64,000 bases of DNA. Source: Bacteroidaceae bacterium. Its GTDB lineage: Bacteria; Bacteroidota; Bacteroidia; Bacteroidales; Bacteroidaceae. Under the pieces are notes generated by a model that did no database searches, had not been told where the DNA came from, and saw only the letters and a list, made by a program, of their open reading frames with translations. Made by a program: the position numbers and the translations under genes. The stretch lies in contig CABIVS010000007.1 of the NCBI GenBank assembly GCA_902362375.1, positions 310,001-374,000 on the forward strand. The letters run 5' to 3'. Below, piece after piece: positions 8,555-18,515 of this stretch (the first letter of the stretch is position 1; each line of letters begins with the position of its first letter).

Positions 8555-9086
8555 ATTCTATCTTAATCAGTCCGAAAACAGAGTAATTAATCATATCCAT
8601 ATAATTGGCATCAATTCCCTCTGACACCAATGTGTTGCCGGCCAGGCTCTCAATCTGCTTGGTACGGTAAATCTTCATCAAGATCAAGTCTGTGTAAGAG
8701 CTGACACGCATGCTCCGCCAGGCTTCATCATAATCATGGTTTTTGGCGAGCATCAGGTCTAATGCCCCTTTTGCATACTTATCGTATAAAGCCATCGCTT
8801 CTTCATTGCTGATGTCGGCAGATTCGGCATACCCCAGCTCCAACTGGATGAGTCCGACAATGCCATAATTGACAATCGCAATAAACTCTGCACGGATTCC
8901 CTCGTCAATCAAGGTCACTCCTTTGGTCTCAATACTACGAATCCGATTGGCTTTAATAAAAATCTGGTCAGTCACCGAAGCCGGACGCAGGATACGCCAT
9001 GCAGGCCCGTAATCGTGCAGCTTCTTGGAAAATAAGTCACGGCACAAGGCGATGACATGTTCAAATTGTTGCTTGGTATCTTTCAT
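8544..9086 (-). CDS. DUF1599 domain protein
   Basis: A 180-residue protein made of two similar halves (KKLHDYGPAWRILRPASVTDQIFIKANRI and KNHDYDEAWRSMRVSSYTDLILMKIYR, given here by their cores HDYGPAWR and HDYDEAWR), the signature of DUF1599. The repeated His-Asp-Tyr and Asp/Lys residues suggest a nucleotide-binding helical fold such as the MazG/dUTPase-like group, but this is only inference. I chose ATG 9086: the -7 box TACCTTTG at 9105-9112 lies between it and the upstream in-frame codon at 9116, so the longer form would precede transcription. It is the first gene of the run to folE. Confidence 0.82.
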   Translation of the reverse strand: MKDTKQQFEHVIALCRDLFSKKLHDYGPAWRILRPASVTDQIFIKANRIRSIETKGVTLIDEGIRAEFIAIVNYGIVGLIQLELGYAESADISNEEAMALYDKYAKGALDLMLAKNHDYDEAWRSMRVSSYTDLILMKIYRTKQIESLAGNTLVSEGIDANYMDMINYSVFGLIKIEFEG

Positions 9087-9104
9087 CTTCTTCCAAATAG
9101 TGCG

Positions 9105-9112
9105 CAAAGGTA
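9105..9112 (-). promoter_or_regulatory. -7 box for the DUF1599-DoxX-tpiA-SPOR-folE run
   Basis: TACCTTTG on the minus strand lies 18 nt before the chosen DUF1599 start. A clear TTTG at -33 is lacking. Confidence 0.6.
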
Positions 9113-9133
9113 ACAATAATTAAGTAAAAACAG

Positions 9134-9174
9134 AAAGAGGGCACTCTAAATTATATTAAAGTGCCCTCTTCTAA
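9134..9174 (-). terminator. Intrinsic terminator after the M23 peptidase gene
   Basis: AGAGGGCACT and AGTGCCCTCT form a 10-bp or longer stem around a short AT-rich loop. Read on the minus strand it is followed by a T-rich tract. It ends the ndk/M23 transcript just before the DUF1599 promoter. Confidence 0.85.
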
Positions 9175-9208
9175 AGATATTGTATTACTGTTTTATAAGC
9201 TATCTATT

Positions 9209-10078
9209 TTATGAACAACGCAAAACCTGTCCGATACGCAAAGTCGTGGTCGGTTTGATGCGGTTCAGTTTGCAAAGCGTGCTGACTGATACGCCCCGTA
9301 ACTTAGCAATGCGGGACAATGTATCGCCACTCTTCACCTTGTGATAACGGATAGCACCGTCAGCCACCTGAGTGTCATGAGAACCTGCACGATTCACGCC
9401 TTTTGCTTTGCGGAACGTATAAGTATCGGCAACGATATCCTGTTTCGGGAAGTCGAACATATAAATCGGATTAATGGCAATTCCCAGGAAGCGGGTTTCG
9501 AAATGAAGATGCGAACCAGTAGAACGTCCGGTGTTACCACCCAGACCAATCGGTTCACCGGCTTTCACCAGCTGATTATCTTCAACCAATTGTTTAGACA
9601 AGTGTCCGTATACAGTTTCCAATCCATTATCATGACGGATAACAACGTACTTACCATAACCTCTGCGCTCATACTTCACTACACGCACTTTACCGTCAAA
9701 AGCAGCAACGATTGTATCACCGATATTAACCTTCAAGTCGAGGCCATTATGCATTCTTCTCCAACGAGGCCCGAAAGGCGAAGTAATTTTAGTACTCGGA
9801 GTTGGCATATGGAAACCAGTCAGGTCAATTGTATACGTTTCAGGGATAATAGCATTTCCGTAAGCATGCACATACTGGTTGTTCCAGTTTGGATAAAGAC
9901 TTAGGGCGGGATATTCGGACTGTTCGGCGCGGATTTGCTTCTGCAAGGCCAAAGAGTCTACTGATTTTAATTTCTTGTCTATCGGTGCTTGGCGGGCAAT
10001 CAGGTCTTGCGAGAAAGAGCTCAGACTGACCATAGCCGCAACAGCGACCAATCCTGTTTTAATAATGCTAAAATTCAT
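9209..10078 (-). CDS. M23 family endopeptidase with C-terminal LysM
   Basis: The 289-residue protein has an N-terminal signal peptide, an M23 (LytM) zinc peptidase domain at about residues 95-200 and a LysM domain at about 242-287. The metal site is complete: HNGLDLKV (His and Asp), and HLHFETRF (His-x-His). It should cleave peptide cross-links of peptidoglycan in the periplasm; LysM (YHKVKSGDTLSRIAKLRGVS in outline) anchors it to glycan. It starts 19 nt after the ndk stop and is probably co-transcribed with ndk, ending at the hairpin at 9134-9174. Confidence 0.93.
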   Translation of the reverse strand: MNFSIIKTGLVAVAAMVSLSSFSQDLIARQAPIDKKLKSVDSLALQKQIRAEQSEYPALSLYPNWNNQYVHAYGNAIIPETYTIDLTGFHMPTPSTKITSPFGPRWRRMHNGLDLKVNIGDTIVAAFDGKVRVVKYERRGYGKYVVIRHDNGLETVYGHLSKQLVEDNQLVKAGEPIGLGGNTGRSTGSHLHFETRFLGIAINPIYMFDFPKQDIVADTYTFRKAKGVNRAGSHDTQVADGAIRYHKVKSGDTLSRIAKLRGVSVSTLCKLNRIKPTTTLRIGQVLRCS

Positions 10079-10097
10079 TCGTTCTTTGTCAATTCAA

Positions 10098-10562
10098 TTA
10101 ATATTCGTCGTTTGCGTACAGGTAGTCAAATGTTGCCTGCTTGTAATCGAATATTTCTTCCGGTTTAAAAAATCTCGTTAATTCAATAGCTGCCGTCTCC
10201 GGAGAATCGGATGTATGAACTATATTCTCTTGAAAGCTCATACTATAATCCCCACGAATGGTGCCTGGGGCAGCTAAACGTCCATTAGTCGGTCCCGCCA
10301 ACGTACGGACTGTTTGAATAGCATCCACACCTTCGAAACAACAAACAATGACAGGAGCTGTCATCATCGAATCTTTCACACGCTGAAAGAAAGGTTTGCC
10401 GCTAAGGTGGGCATAATGTTCGCTTAACAATTCATCAGTCAGTTGCACCATCTTCATGCCGGCCAACCGCAATCCTTTACGTTCAAAGCGGTGAGTAATC
10501 TCACCAACCAATCCCCGTTGAAGGGTACACGGTTTTAAAATGACCAGCGTTTTTTCAAGCAT
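10098..10562 (-). CDS. ndk: Nucleoside diphosphate kinase
   Basis: A 154-residue kinase that balances nucleoside triphosphates by phosphohistidine transfer. The catalytic histidine is in NIVHTSDSPETA, and the family motifs RTLAGPTN and GTIRGDY are present. Two small departures from the usual sequence are visible: the N-terminal motif reads KPCTLQRGL where KPDAxxRGL is common, and the active-site loop reads HTSDS where HGSDS is common. All catalytic residues remain, so it should be active. Its own near-consensus promoter lies upstream at 10615-10645. Confidence 0.96.
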   Translation of the reverse strand: MLEKTLVILKPCTLQRGLVGEITHRFERKGLRLAGMKMVQLTDELLSEHYAHLSGKPFFQRVKDSMMTAPVIVCCFEGVDAIQTVRTLAGPTNGRLAAPGTIRGDYSMSFQENIVHTSDSPETAAIELTRFFKPEEIFDYKQATFDYLYANDEY

Positions 10563-10614
10563 AATACTCGACTTTACAAATGGTTAAACAATACATTTAC
10601 TAAAAAAATTCCTC

Positions 10615-10645
10615 CAAAGATAGTATTTTCCTACGAAAAGGCAAG
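10615..10645 (-). promoter_or_regulatory. ndk promoter
   Basis: On the minus strand CTTG (10642-10645), a 19-nt spacer and TATCTTTG (10615-10622) form a near-consensus Bacteroides promoter, 53 nt before the ndk start. Confidence 0.72.
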
Positions 10646-10785
10646 GGAGTTATTAACTATTTTTCAGATGCTTAGTACGGAAAGAAGGGGCAATCAGGGC
10701 GTTAAACTCCTATAAATAGGGAGGATAGAGACGAAATATGTTTTGCAACACATTTACGCAAATAAACTGCATGTTTAACCGTTTT

Positions 10786-12882
10786 TCAACTTATGGCAGC
10801 CCAGTTAACATTCGTTTTCCGTAAGGCTTTAAGCTGTCGCCATAAGATTTCGTTCTCCGGACTTTGTGCTGCAGGGTCTTGTTCTACAATACTTTCAGCT
10901 ATAGCACGAACGTATTGCAACAGTTGCCCGTCGCGGACAATATCCGCAATCTTCAAATCGAAAGCAATGCCACTTTGCTGTGTACCTTCAAGATCACCGG
11001 GACCACGCAATTTCAAATCGGCTTCTGCTATTTCAAAGCCATCATTGGTGCGCACCATGATTTCCAATCGCTTCCGGGTGTCCTCCGTCAACTTGTAATT
11101 CGTCACCAGAATACAATAAGACTGTTCTGCTCCACGCCCCACCCGGCCGCGCAACTGATGTAACTGCGATAACCCGAAACGTTCTGCATTTTCTATAATC
11201 ATCACCGAAGCATTCGGAACGTTCACTCCCACTTCGATGACGGTGGTAGCTACCATGATCTGTGCTTTACCCGAAACAAAAAGTTGCATTTGTTCGTCTT
11301 TCTCGGCAGGCTTCATTTTGCCATGCACTTTGCAAACCGTACACTTCGGAAACTCTTCCAGAATATGCTGATATCCTTCTTCAAGATTCTTCAAATCAAT
11401 CTTTTCGCTCTCTTTAATCAGCGGATAGACAATATAAACCTGACGTCCTTCGTCGATCTGCTTACGCACCGAACGATACATGCTTTCCCGGCGATTGTCG
11501 AATTGATGGATGGTAGTAATCGGTTTTCTTCCGGGAGGAAGTTCATCGATCACAGACACGTCCAAGTCGCCATACAAGGTCATCGCCAACGTACGGGGAA
11601 TGGGAGTGGCAGTCATTACAAGTACATGCGGAGGTTGAACATTCTTACTCCAAAGACGGGCACGCTGAGCCACGCCAAAACGATGTTGCTCGTCAATCAC
11701 AACGAAACCTAAAGAGGAGAAATTGACAGTATCTTCAATAACGGCATGGGTTCCTATTAATATCTGCACATCTCCGGTCAGCAATCCGGTCAGAATCGTT
11801 TCTCTCCTTTTTCCTTTAATAGAACCTGTCAGTAGCTCAACACGAATGTCCATGCCAAAAAGCAATTCCTTGATGGTTTCGTAGTGCTGGTTTGCCAGGA
11901 TTTCGGTAGGTGCCATCATACAAGCCTGATAGCCATTATCCAATGCCAGCAACATACTCATCAAGGCAACCAGTGTTTTTCCGCTTCCTACATCTCCCTG
12001 CAAAAGACGATTCATCTGCCTGCCACTGCCGACATCGTTCCGTATCTCTTTCAATACCCGTTTCTGCGCACCCGTCAGTTGGAAAGGAAGATTCTTTGCA
12101 TAAAATGTATTGAACACATCTCCCACTCTTTCAAAGATGTATCCACGATACCTTTTCTGCCTGTCTTTGGCATATCGGAGAATGTTTAACTGAACATAAA
12201 ACAGTTCTTCAAATTTAAGACGGTATTGTGCCCGACGAAGGACATCGGGATTGGTCGGGAAGTGGATATTCCGGAGCGCTTCCGTCAAAGGCATCAAATG
12301 ATGCTCCGTCAGCAACTTGGGAGAAAGTGTTTCAGGCAGAGGTTCCTGTATCTGCTGAATCACCGTTGCCATCATCTTCTCAATCGCGTGAGAGTTGAGG
12401 AAACTGCGTTTCATCTTCTCCGTCGTACTGTAATAAGGTTGCAGTCCCACCGAGGAAAGTTTCAAATCATCCGGTTTATCTATATCGGGATGCGCCACAT
12501 TGATACGTCCGTTGAAAACAGTCGGTTTGCCAAAGATGATATATTCCTCGTGAAGTTTATACTTTCCCAAGATGTACTTTATGCCTTGAAACCACACCAA
12601 ATCAACGATTCCTGTGCCATCCGAAAAATGCGCTGTCAGACGGCGTTGCCGTCCTTCACCAATAGTCTCAAAACCGAGGATTTCTCCTTTCAACTGAATA
12701 TACGGCATATTGCCATCTATTTCATGAATGTAATAGATGCGGCTCCGGTCAATATATTTATAAGGGAAATAATAAATTAAATCGTGCAAGGAGTAGATTT
12801 CCAACTCCTTATTTAATACAGCGGCTTTTTGAGGGCCTACACCGGAGATAAATTTTATGTCGCGTGTGGCTAAATCAAACAT
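10786..12882 (-). CDS. recG: ATP-dependent DNA helicase RecG
   Basis: The 698-residue helicase remodels stalled replication forks and Holliday junctions. An N-terminal wedge domain with an OB fold (residues about 1-180) precedes helicase domains with Walker A QGDVGSGKT, motif II VIDEQHRFG, motif III MTATPIPRT, and the C-terminal QLRGRVGRG motif VI. The length is normal. It begins directly after the ispD stop (no gap), so it is translated in the tail of the pdxJ/exbBD/tonB/DJ-1/ispD run. Confidence 0.97.
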   Translation of the reverse strand: MFDLATRDIKFISGVGPQKAAVLNKELEIYSLHDLIYYFPYKYIDRSRIYYIHEIDGNMPYIQLKGEILGFETIGEGRQRRLTAHFSDGTGIVDLVWFQGIKYILGKYKLHEEYIIFGKPTVFNGRINVAHPDIDKPDDLKLSSVGLQPYYSTTEKMKRSFLNSHAIEKMMATVIQQIQEPLPETLSPKLLTEHHLMPLTEALRNIHFPTNPDVLRRAQYRLKFEELFYVQLNILRYAKDRQKRYRGYIFERVGDVFNTFYAKNLPFQLTGAQKRVLKEIRNDVGSGRQMNRLLQGDVGSGKTLVALMSMLLALDNGYQACMMAPTEILANQHYETIKELLFGMDIRVELLTGSIKGKRRETILTGLLTGDVQILIGTHAVIEDTVNFSSLGFVVIDEQHRFGVAQRARLWSKNVQPPHVLVMTATPIPRTLAMTLYGDLDVSVIDELPPGRKPITTIHQFDNRRESMYRSVRKQIDEGRQVYIVYPLIKESEKIDLKNLEEGYQHILEEFPKCTVCKVHGKMKPAEKDEQMQLFVSGKAQIMVATTVIEVGVNVPNASVMIIENAERFGLSQLHQLRGRVGRGAEQSYCILVTNYKLTEDTRKRLEIMVRTNDGFEIAEADLKLRGPGDLEGTQQSGIAFDLKIADIVRDGQLLQYVRAIAESIVEQDPAAQSPENEILWRQLKALRKTNVNWAAIS

Positions 12883-13542
12883 TTATAAAAGAGCACTCCC
12901 CACTTTTAAATCGAAAGGAGTTGTTATTTTTATATTTTCACGGTTGCCTTCTGCCAGATAAACGGGCATTCCCATCGCTTCCACAACGGAAGCATCATCT
13001 GTAAAAAAGGGGGTAAATTCCTGTGCGTAGGCTTGTTTCAGCAACTCTACATCGAACACTTGCGGCGTTTGCACCAGTTTGTAATCCATCCGGCTGACTG
13101 TTTCACTTCCGGCATCTGTCAAATGGCGAAGTGTCTCTACTACATCCACCACAGGAATCACGGCTTTCTGCACCTCTGCCAACTCATAACAACGGCGAAT
13201 CACTTCCACTGATACAAACGGGCGTACTCCATCATGCACCCCCACCAATCCCGGCTCTTGCACCAATGCCAGCCCATTCTTTACGGAATGGAAACGTGTT
13301 TCACCTCCTTCCGCAAGGACATGTTTCACCGTAAAATGATGTTTATCACAAAGTTGCTTCCAGAAACTTTGTTGCTCCTGCGGAAGCACCAATATGATTT
13401 GAAGTGTCTCGTCATATCTCCTGAAGACTTCCAGGGTATGCATCAACACAGGTTTATCACCCATGGGAAGGAATTGTTTGGGGAGATCACTTCCCATTCG
13501 CAAGCCCTTTCCACCGGCGACAATGATTACATATTTCTTCAT
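12883..13542 (-). CDS. ispD: 2-C-methyl-D-erythritol 4-phosphate cytidylyltransferase
   Basis: A 219-residue nucleotidyltransferase that makes CDP-methylerythritol in the MEP isoprenoid pathway. It has the CTP-binding loop [24 protein letters not shown], and [10 protein letters not shown]. Another MEP gene, ispF, lies elsewhere in the window at 41776-42258, consistent with use of the MEP pathway. Upstream the DJ-1 gene stops 7 nt before its start; downstream recG begins immediately. Confidence 0.95.
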   Translation of the reverse strand: MKKYVIIVAGGKGLRMGSDLPKQFLPMGDKPVLMHTLEVFRRYDETLQIILVLPQEQQSFWKQLCDKHHFTVKHVLAEGGETRFHSVKNGLALVQEPGLVGVHDGVRPFVSVEVIRRCYELAEVQKAVIPVVDVVETLRHLTDAGSETVSRMDYKLVQTPQVFDVELLKQAYAQEFTPFFTDDASVVEAMGMPVYLAEGNRENIKITTPFDLKVGSALL

Positions 13543-13549
13543 GGGCGGT

Positions 13550-14101
13550 TTAGCGTTTAACGCACATCGCTTCTACCAGTTCGCCTACTTTTTCTTTACC
13601 TGCCAACAGATCAACGATTGCCAAGGCAAATTCCATAGCAGCACCCGGTCCCATCCCCGTAATGATGTTTCCATCACGTACGACATGTGCATTTACACAT
13701 TCGGCGCCATCCAGATATTGTTCGAAACTCGGATAACAGGTAGCCTTCTTTCCTTTCAGCAGCCCCAGTTTACCCAACACCATCGGAGCAGCACAAATGG
13801 CAGCAATAGGTTTACCTTTTGCAGCAAAATCAAGAATCAATTTACGCAATCCTTCGTGCTTGTCAAGTGTAGCAGCTCCCGGCATTCCTCCCGGCAACAA
13901 CAAAAGTTCAGCATCGAAGAAATCGCAATTCTCGAAATTGATATCGCAAAGAACAGATACATCATGTGCTCCCACTACAATTTCATCCGGTGTAACGGAT
14001 ACGATTTCTACATTCAGTCCGGCACGTCTCAACGTGTCAATAGCAGTAAAGGCTTCAATTTCTTCAAAACCATCTGCAAAAAAAGCGTATACAGTTCCCA
14101 T
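13550..14101 (-). CDS. DJ-1/PfpI family protein
   Basis: The 183-residue single-domain protein has the DJ-1 nucleophile elbow [13 protein letters not shown], with the cysteine near residue 105, the conserved glutamate in [11 protein letters not shown], and [10 protein letters not shown]. Family members act as deglycases, chaperones or redox sensors; the exact activity cannot be told from sequence. It lies between tonB and ispD with gaps of 27 and 7 nt, so it is probably co-transcribed with both. Confidence 0.92.
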   Translation of the reverse strand: MGTVYAFFADGFEEIEAFTAIDTLRRAGLNVEIVSVTPDEIVVGAHDVSVLCDINFENCDFFDAELLLLPGGMPGAATLDKHEGLRKLILDFAAKGKPIAAICAAPMVLGKLGLLKGKKATCYPSFEQYLDGAECVNAHVVRDGNIITGMGPGAAMEFALAIVDLLAGKEKVGELVEAMCVKR

Positions 14102-14128
14102 AATGCTTAATATATTTGGTTAATGATA

Positions 14129-15004
14129 CTATCTCAAGTTAAAATAATAGGTGATTGTCCCTGTCTGGTTATTCACTCCATCGATCGTATTAAAACGGGC
14201 TTTCTTAGCTGCATCCTCCGCTGCTTTACGTAAAGCAGAGTTTACAGTGTTCGTTTGAGGGCTAATGCTGGTCGACACTACTTGTCCTGCGGGATTCACG
14301 GTGATATTCACCACTACACGTCCTTCTTCCTGCACGTTATATACAGGCTTCGGCAAACTACCCGTACCTAAAGAACGTCCGCCAAGGTCAAATGTTCCAT
14401 AACCACCAGTTCCGGTCTTCGCTCCGGTAGAAGAATTACCTTCTTTGCTACCTTCGGTTCCCGTGCCACTATCTGCTGTTCCTTTATTACCTGTCATTTG
14501 CGCTCCTTTTCCGAACGCACCGGCCACCCTCTTTTTAGCAGCCTCTTCGGCAGCTTTACGTTCACGTTCCGCTTTTTCCTCCGCCAGTCGTTTCGCCTCC
14601 GCAGCTTTTTCCGCTTCCGTTTTTTCCGGCTTCTTCACCGGCTCTTTCGGCTTGACCACCTCTTTAGGTTTCACCGTTTCTTTTTTCGGTTCTTCCGCTT
14701 TAGGTTTCAAAGTGACCGTTTCCTCTTCAGTCTGTGTCAGTAAATCCTGTTCCGAAGGAAGTTGCGGTTCTGTTTCTGCAGGCGGTGCTGCCGCATCTTC
14801 ATCCATAATATCCACATCTACCAGAGAAGGATCATCAAAACCGCTCGCTGCGTCCACATTCCCCAGCATCACGGGCACTCCACCTGCATCTTCATCCGGT
14901 TGGGGGACAGTAAAGCTCACCAGAATCAAAAGAGCAATCACTGCCACATGCACCAATAGTGCACCGAGCGCTCCTATGTATTCACCCTTTTTTCTTCTGT
15001 CCAT
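14129..15004 (-). CDS. TonB family energy-transducing protein
   Basis: The 291-residue protein has one N-terminal membrane helix (residues about 10-32), a Pro/Lys/Glu-rich periplasm-spanning region (about 75-150, repeats such as KPKEVVKPKEPVKKPEK), a Gly/Thr-rich stretch, and a C-terminal TonB-like domain (VYNVQEEGRVVVNITV onward). It directly follows exbD and exbB on the same strand, so the three form a complete TonB-ExbB-ExbD motor that powers outer-membrane receptors. The C-terminal domain is compact and more TolA-like in its final strand than the YP-box TonB type, so a Tol role is an alternative. Confidence 0.88.
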   Translation of the reverse strand: MDRRKKGEYIGALGALLVHVAVIALLILVSFTVPQPDEDAGGVPVMLGNVDAASGFDDPSLVDVDIMDEDAAAPPAETEPQLPSEQDLLTQTEEETVTLKPKAEEPKKETVKPKEVVKPKEPVKKPEKTEAEKAAEAKRLAEEKAERERKAAEEAAKKRVAGAFGKGAQMTGNKGTADSGTGTEGSKEGNSSTGAKTGTGGYGTFDLGGRSLGTGSLPKPVYNVQEEGRVVVNITVNPAGQVVSTSISPQTNTVNSALRKAAEDAAKKARFNTIDGVNNQTGTITYYFNLR

Positions 15005-15010
15005 TGTTTC

Positions 15011-15427
15011 TTATTTTTTTTCAGGCGGGCGGGTAGCCAGCACCATCTTAAAATGATTCTCGTTTGCAATGTTCAATACCCTTACAATCTCACGGTAAGG
15101 TACCGATTCATCCGCATACAATGCCACATACATTTCCGGTTCCTTCTCTGCACAACTCTGCAAAAAAGAGGTCAGATCGTTCAGCGCCACCGGCTGCTCT
15201 TTTTCATTGCCGAAAGCGGCATAGAAATTCAAGTCCTTATCGATAACCACTCTTGTCAGCGGTTTGGCCGAAGTCTGCTGCTTGCCTTGAGGCAACAATA
15301 CCTTGATGGCATTGGGCGACACCACCGTAGAGGTTATCATAAAGAATATCAGCAACAGGAAGATGACATCCGTCATGGAGGCCATGCTGAAATTGGGCGA
15401 TACTCTATTTCTTCTTTTTAATCCCAT
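15011..15427 (-). CDS. exbD: ExbD/TolR biopolymer transport protein
   Basis: The 138-residue protein has a single N-terminal membrane helix (MTDVIFLLLIFFMITSTVV) with the conserved aspartate that carries protons, and a periplasmic domain. It should partner with the adjacent ExbB-type channel (8-nt gap upstream) and the TonB-like protein (6-nt gap downstream). Confidence 0.94.
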   Translation of the reverse strand: MGLKRRNRVSPNFSMASMTDVIFLLLIFFMITSTVVSPNAIKVLLPQGKQQTSAKPLTRVVIDKDLNFYAAFGNEKEQPVALNDLTSFLQSCAEKEPEMYVALYADESVPYREIVRVLNIANENHFKMVLATRPPEKK

Positions 15428-15434
15428 CTGCCAA

Positions 15435-16151
15435 TTATTTTGCAGGCTCGTTCAACAAGTCCATGAACTCCATTGTACGAGATTCCATTTTATTTACCAC
15501 ACGGTCTACCAGCATCACCAGATAATTGTAGGCAAACATAGCGATGATACCGACAATCAGACCACCGACCGTTGTAATCATAGCTTCATAGATACCTCCG
15601 GAAAGCAAAGTGATATCAATGTTTCCGCTTCCGGCATTCGCCATTTCGTAGAAAGCACGTACCATACCGGTCACCGTACCGAGAAATCCGAGCATCGGAG
15701 CGCCTCCGGAAATAGTTGCCATCACAGTCAGTCCTTTTTCCAGCTTTGCAACTTCAATATTACCCACATTCTCAATAGCTACCTGCACATCGTTAATAGG
15801 ACGTCCCAAACGGCTGATTCCTTTTTCTATCATACGTGCCGAAGGAGTATTCATCGTGCGGCAATAGTTAATAGCCGCTTTGATCTCTCCACTATGAATA
15901 TAGTCTTTAATCCGTTCCATAAACATGGGGTCCTCTTTTCCTGCCTTGCGAATCATGTAGTTACGTTCAAACAGGATATAGAAGCAGACAACCGACAGTA
16001 CGCCCAGCACAATCATAATCCATCCACCCTTGACAGCCATATCAAGCATGTTCATTTCAGGAGTGTTTACCTCCGTCAGCACGGGGTTGGCAGTAGCCAG
16101 TGAGTCGGCCATATTCATAGCCCCTTGGGCTAACAAGATCATTGCATTCAT
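15435..16151 (-). CDS. exbB: MotA/TolQ/ExbB proton channel protein
   Basis: A 238-residue inner-membrane protein with three helices: one near residues 38-58, and two in the conserved C-terminal region ([19 protein letters not shown] and [16 protein letters not shown]). The GxLGTVxGM motif is the ExbB/TolQ signature. Its ATG overlaps the pdxJ stop by 4 bp, implying coupled translation. It forms the proton channel of the TonB/Tol motor with the next gene. Confidence 0.94.
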   Translation of the reverse strand: MNAMILLAQGAMNMADSLATANPVLTEVNTPEMNMLDMAVKGGWIMIVLGVLSVVCFYILFERNYMIRKAGKEDPMFMERIKDYIHSGEIKAAINYCRTMNTPSARMIEKGISRLGRPINDVQVAIENVGNIEVAKLEKGLTVMATISGGAPMLGFLGTVTGMVRAFYEMANAGSGNIDITLLSGGIYEAMITTVGGLIVGIIAMFAYNYLVMLVDRVVNKMESRTMEFMDLLNEPAK

Positions 16152-16864
16152 GAGCGTAGACAGTTTTTATATTCCTGAATGGTACGTTCGAGTCCCAGAT
16201 ACAGTGCATCGCTAATCAACGCATGTCCGATAGACACTTCATCCACCCAAGGAATGTTTTTATAAAAATAATTTAAATTCACCAGACTTAAATCATGACC
16301 GGCGTTCAATCCGATCCCCAGTTTACGGGCAGTCTTCGCAGCTTCGATAAAAGGAGCGATGGCCGCTTCCGGATTCTTAGGATAGTTTGTTGCATAAGGT
16401 TCTGTATACAGTTCGACACGATCCGCCCCTGCTTTTGCCGCATATTCCACCATTCCAGGATCAGCCGCTACAAAAACGGAAGTACGGATGCCGGCACTGT
16501 TAAATTGATCGAGAACTTCAGTCAGAAATTCCAGATTTGCTTTCGTATCCCAACCGGAATTGGAGGTGATCTGTGAAGGATCATCGGGAACTAAAGTAAC
16601 CTGATGAGGTTTTACTTTCAACACTAAGTCAATAAATTCCGGGGACGGATAACCTTCAATATTGAATTCTGTCCGCAACAGAGGACGCAAATCATATACA
16701 TCCGAACGACGAATGTGACGCTCGTCAGGACGGGGATGAACGGTGATACCATCAGCACCAAAAGATTCACAATCAAGCGCCACCTTTACTACATCGGGCA
16801 CATTTCCCCCGCGAGCATTTCTTAGTGTAGCAATCTTGTTTATGTTTACACTTAATTTAGTCAT
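16148..16864 (-). CDS. pdxJ: Pyridoxine 5'-phosphate synthase
   Basis: A 238-residue TIM barrel that condenses 1-deoxyxylulose 5-phosphate with aminoacetone phosphate in vitamin B6 synthesis. Family signatures are [19 protein letters not shown] at the N terminus (with the key Asn), [12 protein letters not shown] with catalytic His, and [13 protein letters not shown] with the second His. It is the first gene of the pdxJ to recG run. It diverges from nadK. Confidence 0.97.
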   Translation of the reverse strand: MTKLSVNINKIATLRNARGGNVPDVVKVALDCESFGADGITVHPRPDERHIRRSDVYDLRPLLRTEFNIEGYPSPEFIDLVLKVKPHQVTLVPDDPSQITSNSGWDTKANLEFLTEVLDQFNSAGIRTSVFVAADPGMVEYAAKAGADRVELYTEPYATNYPKNPEAAIAPFIEAAKTARKLGIGLNAGHDLSLVNLNYFYKNIPWVDEVSIGHALISDALYLGLERTIQEYKNCLRS

Positions 16865-16885
16865 AGTTCTACGTTATATTTGCCG

Positions 16886-16893
16886 CAAAAATA
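16886..16893 (-). promoter_or_regulatory. -7 box of the pdxJ to recG run
   Basis: TATTTTTG on the minus strand, 21 nt before the pdxJ start. No good -33 TTTG is visible. Confidence 0.55.
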
Positions 16894-17012
16894 CAAATAT
16901 TATTATTAGTTGCCTAATAATACGAAACGCATTCTCTACTCTTTTTTGGTTATTTAAAGTAGAAATCCAAGAAAAAATGCCAAATTTGCATCCTGAACTA
17001 ATGATGTTGCTT

Positions 17013-17882
17013 ATGAAATTTGCCATTTTCGGAAATACTTATCAGGCTAAAAAGTCTTCTCATGCTGTCACCTTGTTTAAACTTTTAAAGAAACAGGGAG
17101 CAGAGATTGGTATGTGCAGGGAATTTTACCAATTCCTAGTTTCAGAAAATATGGATATTGAAGCAGATCTATTATTTGATGGTGATGATTTTACTGCCGA
17201 TATGGTAATCAGTATCGGAGGCGACGGAACATTTCTGAAAGCTGCCCGCCGCGTAGGAAGAAAAGGGATCCCTATTCTGGGAATTAACACAGGACGTCTA
17301 GGGTTTCTAGCTGATATTTCACCGGAAGAAATGGAGGAAACATTCGATGAAATCCAAGCCGGAAGATATAGTGTAGAGGAACGAAGTGTACTTCAGTTGA
17401 TCTGCAACGACAAACATCTTCAAGATTCTCCGTATGCCCTCAACGAAATTGCCATTCTTAAACGGGACAGTTCATCAATGATTAGTATCCGAACAGCTAT
17501 TAATGGTGCGTATCTGAATACTTATCAGGCTGACGGGCTGGTAATTGCGACTCCTACCGGCTCCACAGCCTATTCTTTGAGTGTAGGTGGTCCGATTATG
17601 GTTCCCCATTCCAACACGGTTGTCATCACTCCGGTAGCTCCGCATAGTCTCAACGTCCGCCCTATCGTTATTCGGGATGATTGGGAGATTACATTAGATG
17701 TAGAAAGCAGAAGTCACAACTTCCTCGTCGCCATTGACGGGAGGAGCGAAACCTGCAAAGAAACGACTCAACTAACCATTCGCCGGGCAGATTACAGTGT
17801 AAAGGTGGTGAAACGTTTTAATCACATTTTTTTCGATACACTCCGCAGCAAGATGATGTGGGGAGCTGATGGAAGACGGTAA
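17013..17882 (+). CDS. nadK: NAD kinase
   Basis: The 289-residue kinase phosphorylates NAD to NADP. It has the [18 protein letters not shown] loop, the NEIAILKRD segment, and [22 protein letters not shown] chose ATG 17013 ([10 protein letters not shown]) because bacterial NAD kinases begin at this strand; in-frame upstream starts at 16743 and 16978 would add residues reaching into pdxJ or an AT-rich leader. It stands alone, divergent from pdxJ, and is followed by a 633-bp stretch with no gene. Confidence 0.95.
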   Translation: MKFAIFGNTYQAKKSSHAVTLFKLLKKQGAEIGMCREFYQFLVSENMDIEADLLFDGDDFTADMVISIGGDGTFLKAARRVGRKGIPILGINTGRLGFLADISPEEMEETFDEIQAGRYSVEERSVLQLICNDKHLQDSPYALNEIAILKRDSSSMISIRTAINGAYLNTYQADGLVIATPTGSTAYSLSVGGPIMVPHSNTVVITPVAPHSLNVRPIVIRDDWEITLDVESRSHNFLVAIDGRSETCKETTQLTIRRADYSVKVVKRFNHIFFDTLRSKMMWGADGRR

Positions 17883-18515
17883 GCAGTTTACATTATACAA
17901 CCGTTATTCCTCATCGCCTGATTCAACTATACGGTACTTAAAAATAGAACTTCTAAAAAAAGGGACATTCAAGCTGTTGAGAATGCAACAATTTGGGTAT
18001 AGGATTCCAACTAAAGACAAAAAAGGCCGGGATTTACTATCTTCAGAAATCACATTGACATTATTTTCCCCTATATTTACCCGATAAGATTAAAATACCC
18101 TGATTGCATTTACAAATCATTCTTTTATAGACAAGAGTCATTCATTTTATCAGTTTCTCCTTATCTTTATTCGCATACAAACTAGAGAAAAAAACAGTTT
18201 CCAATCATTCCTATATGAGTTCCTCACCGAGAAAAGAGTTGTCCCTCACCGAGGAACTTATCCTTCCTCGGTGAGGGACATCTCGTTGGTTTTAATCCAA
18301 TGAAGGCTTCTATGATTAAAAAGCGGCATATTATATGCAAATTCATGCTACGCTCGCCCTATTTTCTGTATATTATTGCAATTATTTATGCAGTTCTTTC
18401 TCCAGTTCATCCATAAAAGAACAACTGTTACCCGAAGAAATATTAAAAACAGACCATCGGGTTAGTTAATATAGAAGGAAATTAAAATATCGGTAGAGAG
18501 AAAAATACCCCGATA
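17883..18515. other. 633-bp stretch without a convincing gene
   Basis: The space lies between the convergent nadK and the coiled-coil gene. It holds the 22-bp array C at 18219-18284 and AT-rich sequence. An open frame at 17869-18087 overlaps the nadK end and lacks a ribosome binding site or family resemblance. Confidence 0.7.
18219..18284. repeat. 22-bp degenerate tandem repeat array C
   Basis: Three units start at 18219, 18241 and 18263, exactly 22 bp apart. Each holds CTC, then ACC or GGT, then GAG. Unit 3 (CTTCCTCGGTGAGGGACATC) strongly resembles unit 1 of array A (CTTCATCGGTGCGAAGCCAT). Units 2 and 3 also pair with each other: TCCCTCACCGAGGA (18243-18256) with TCCTCGGTGAGGGA (18265-18278). 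Confidence 0.85.

Noticed and set aside
17869..18087. Open frame of 72 codons overlapping the end of nadK
   Set aside because: It overlaps nadK by 14 bp, lacks a ribosome binding site and shows no recognisable pattern. It remains a weak possibility.
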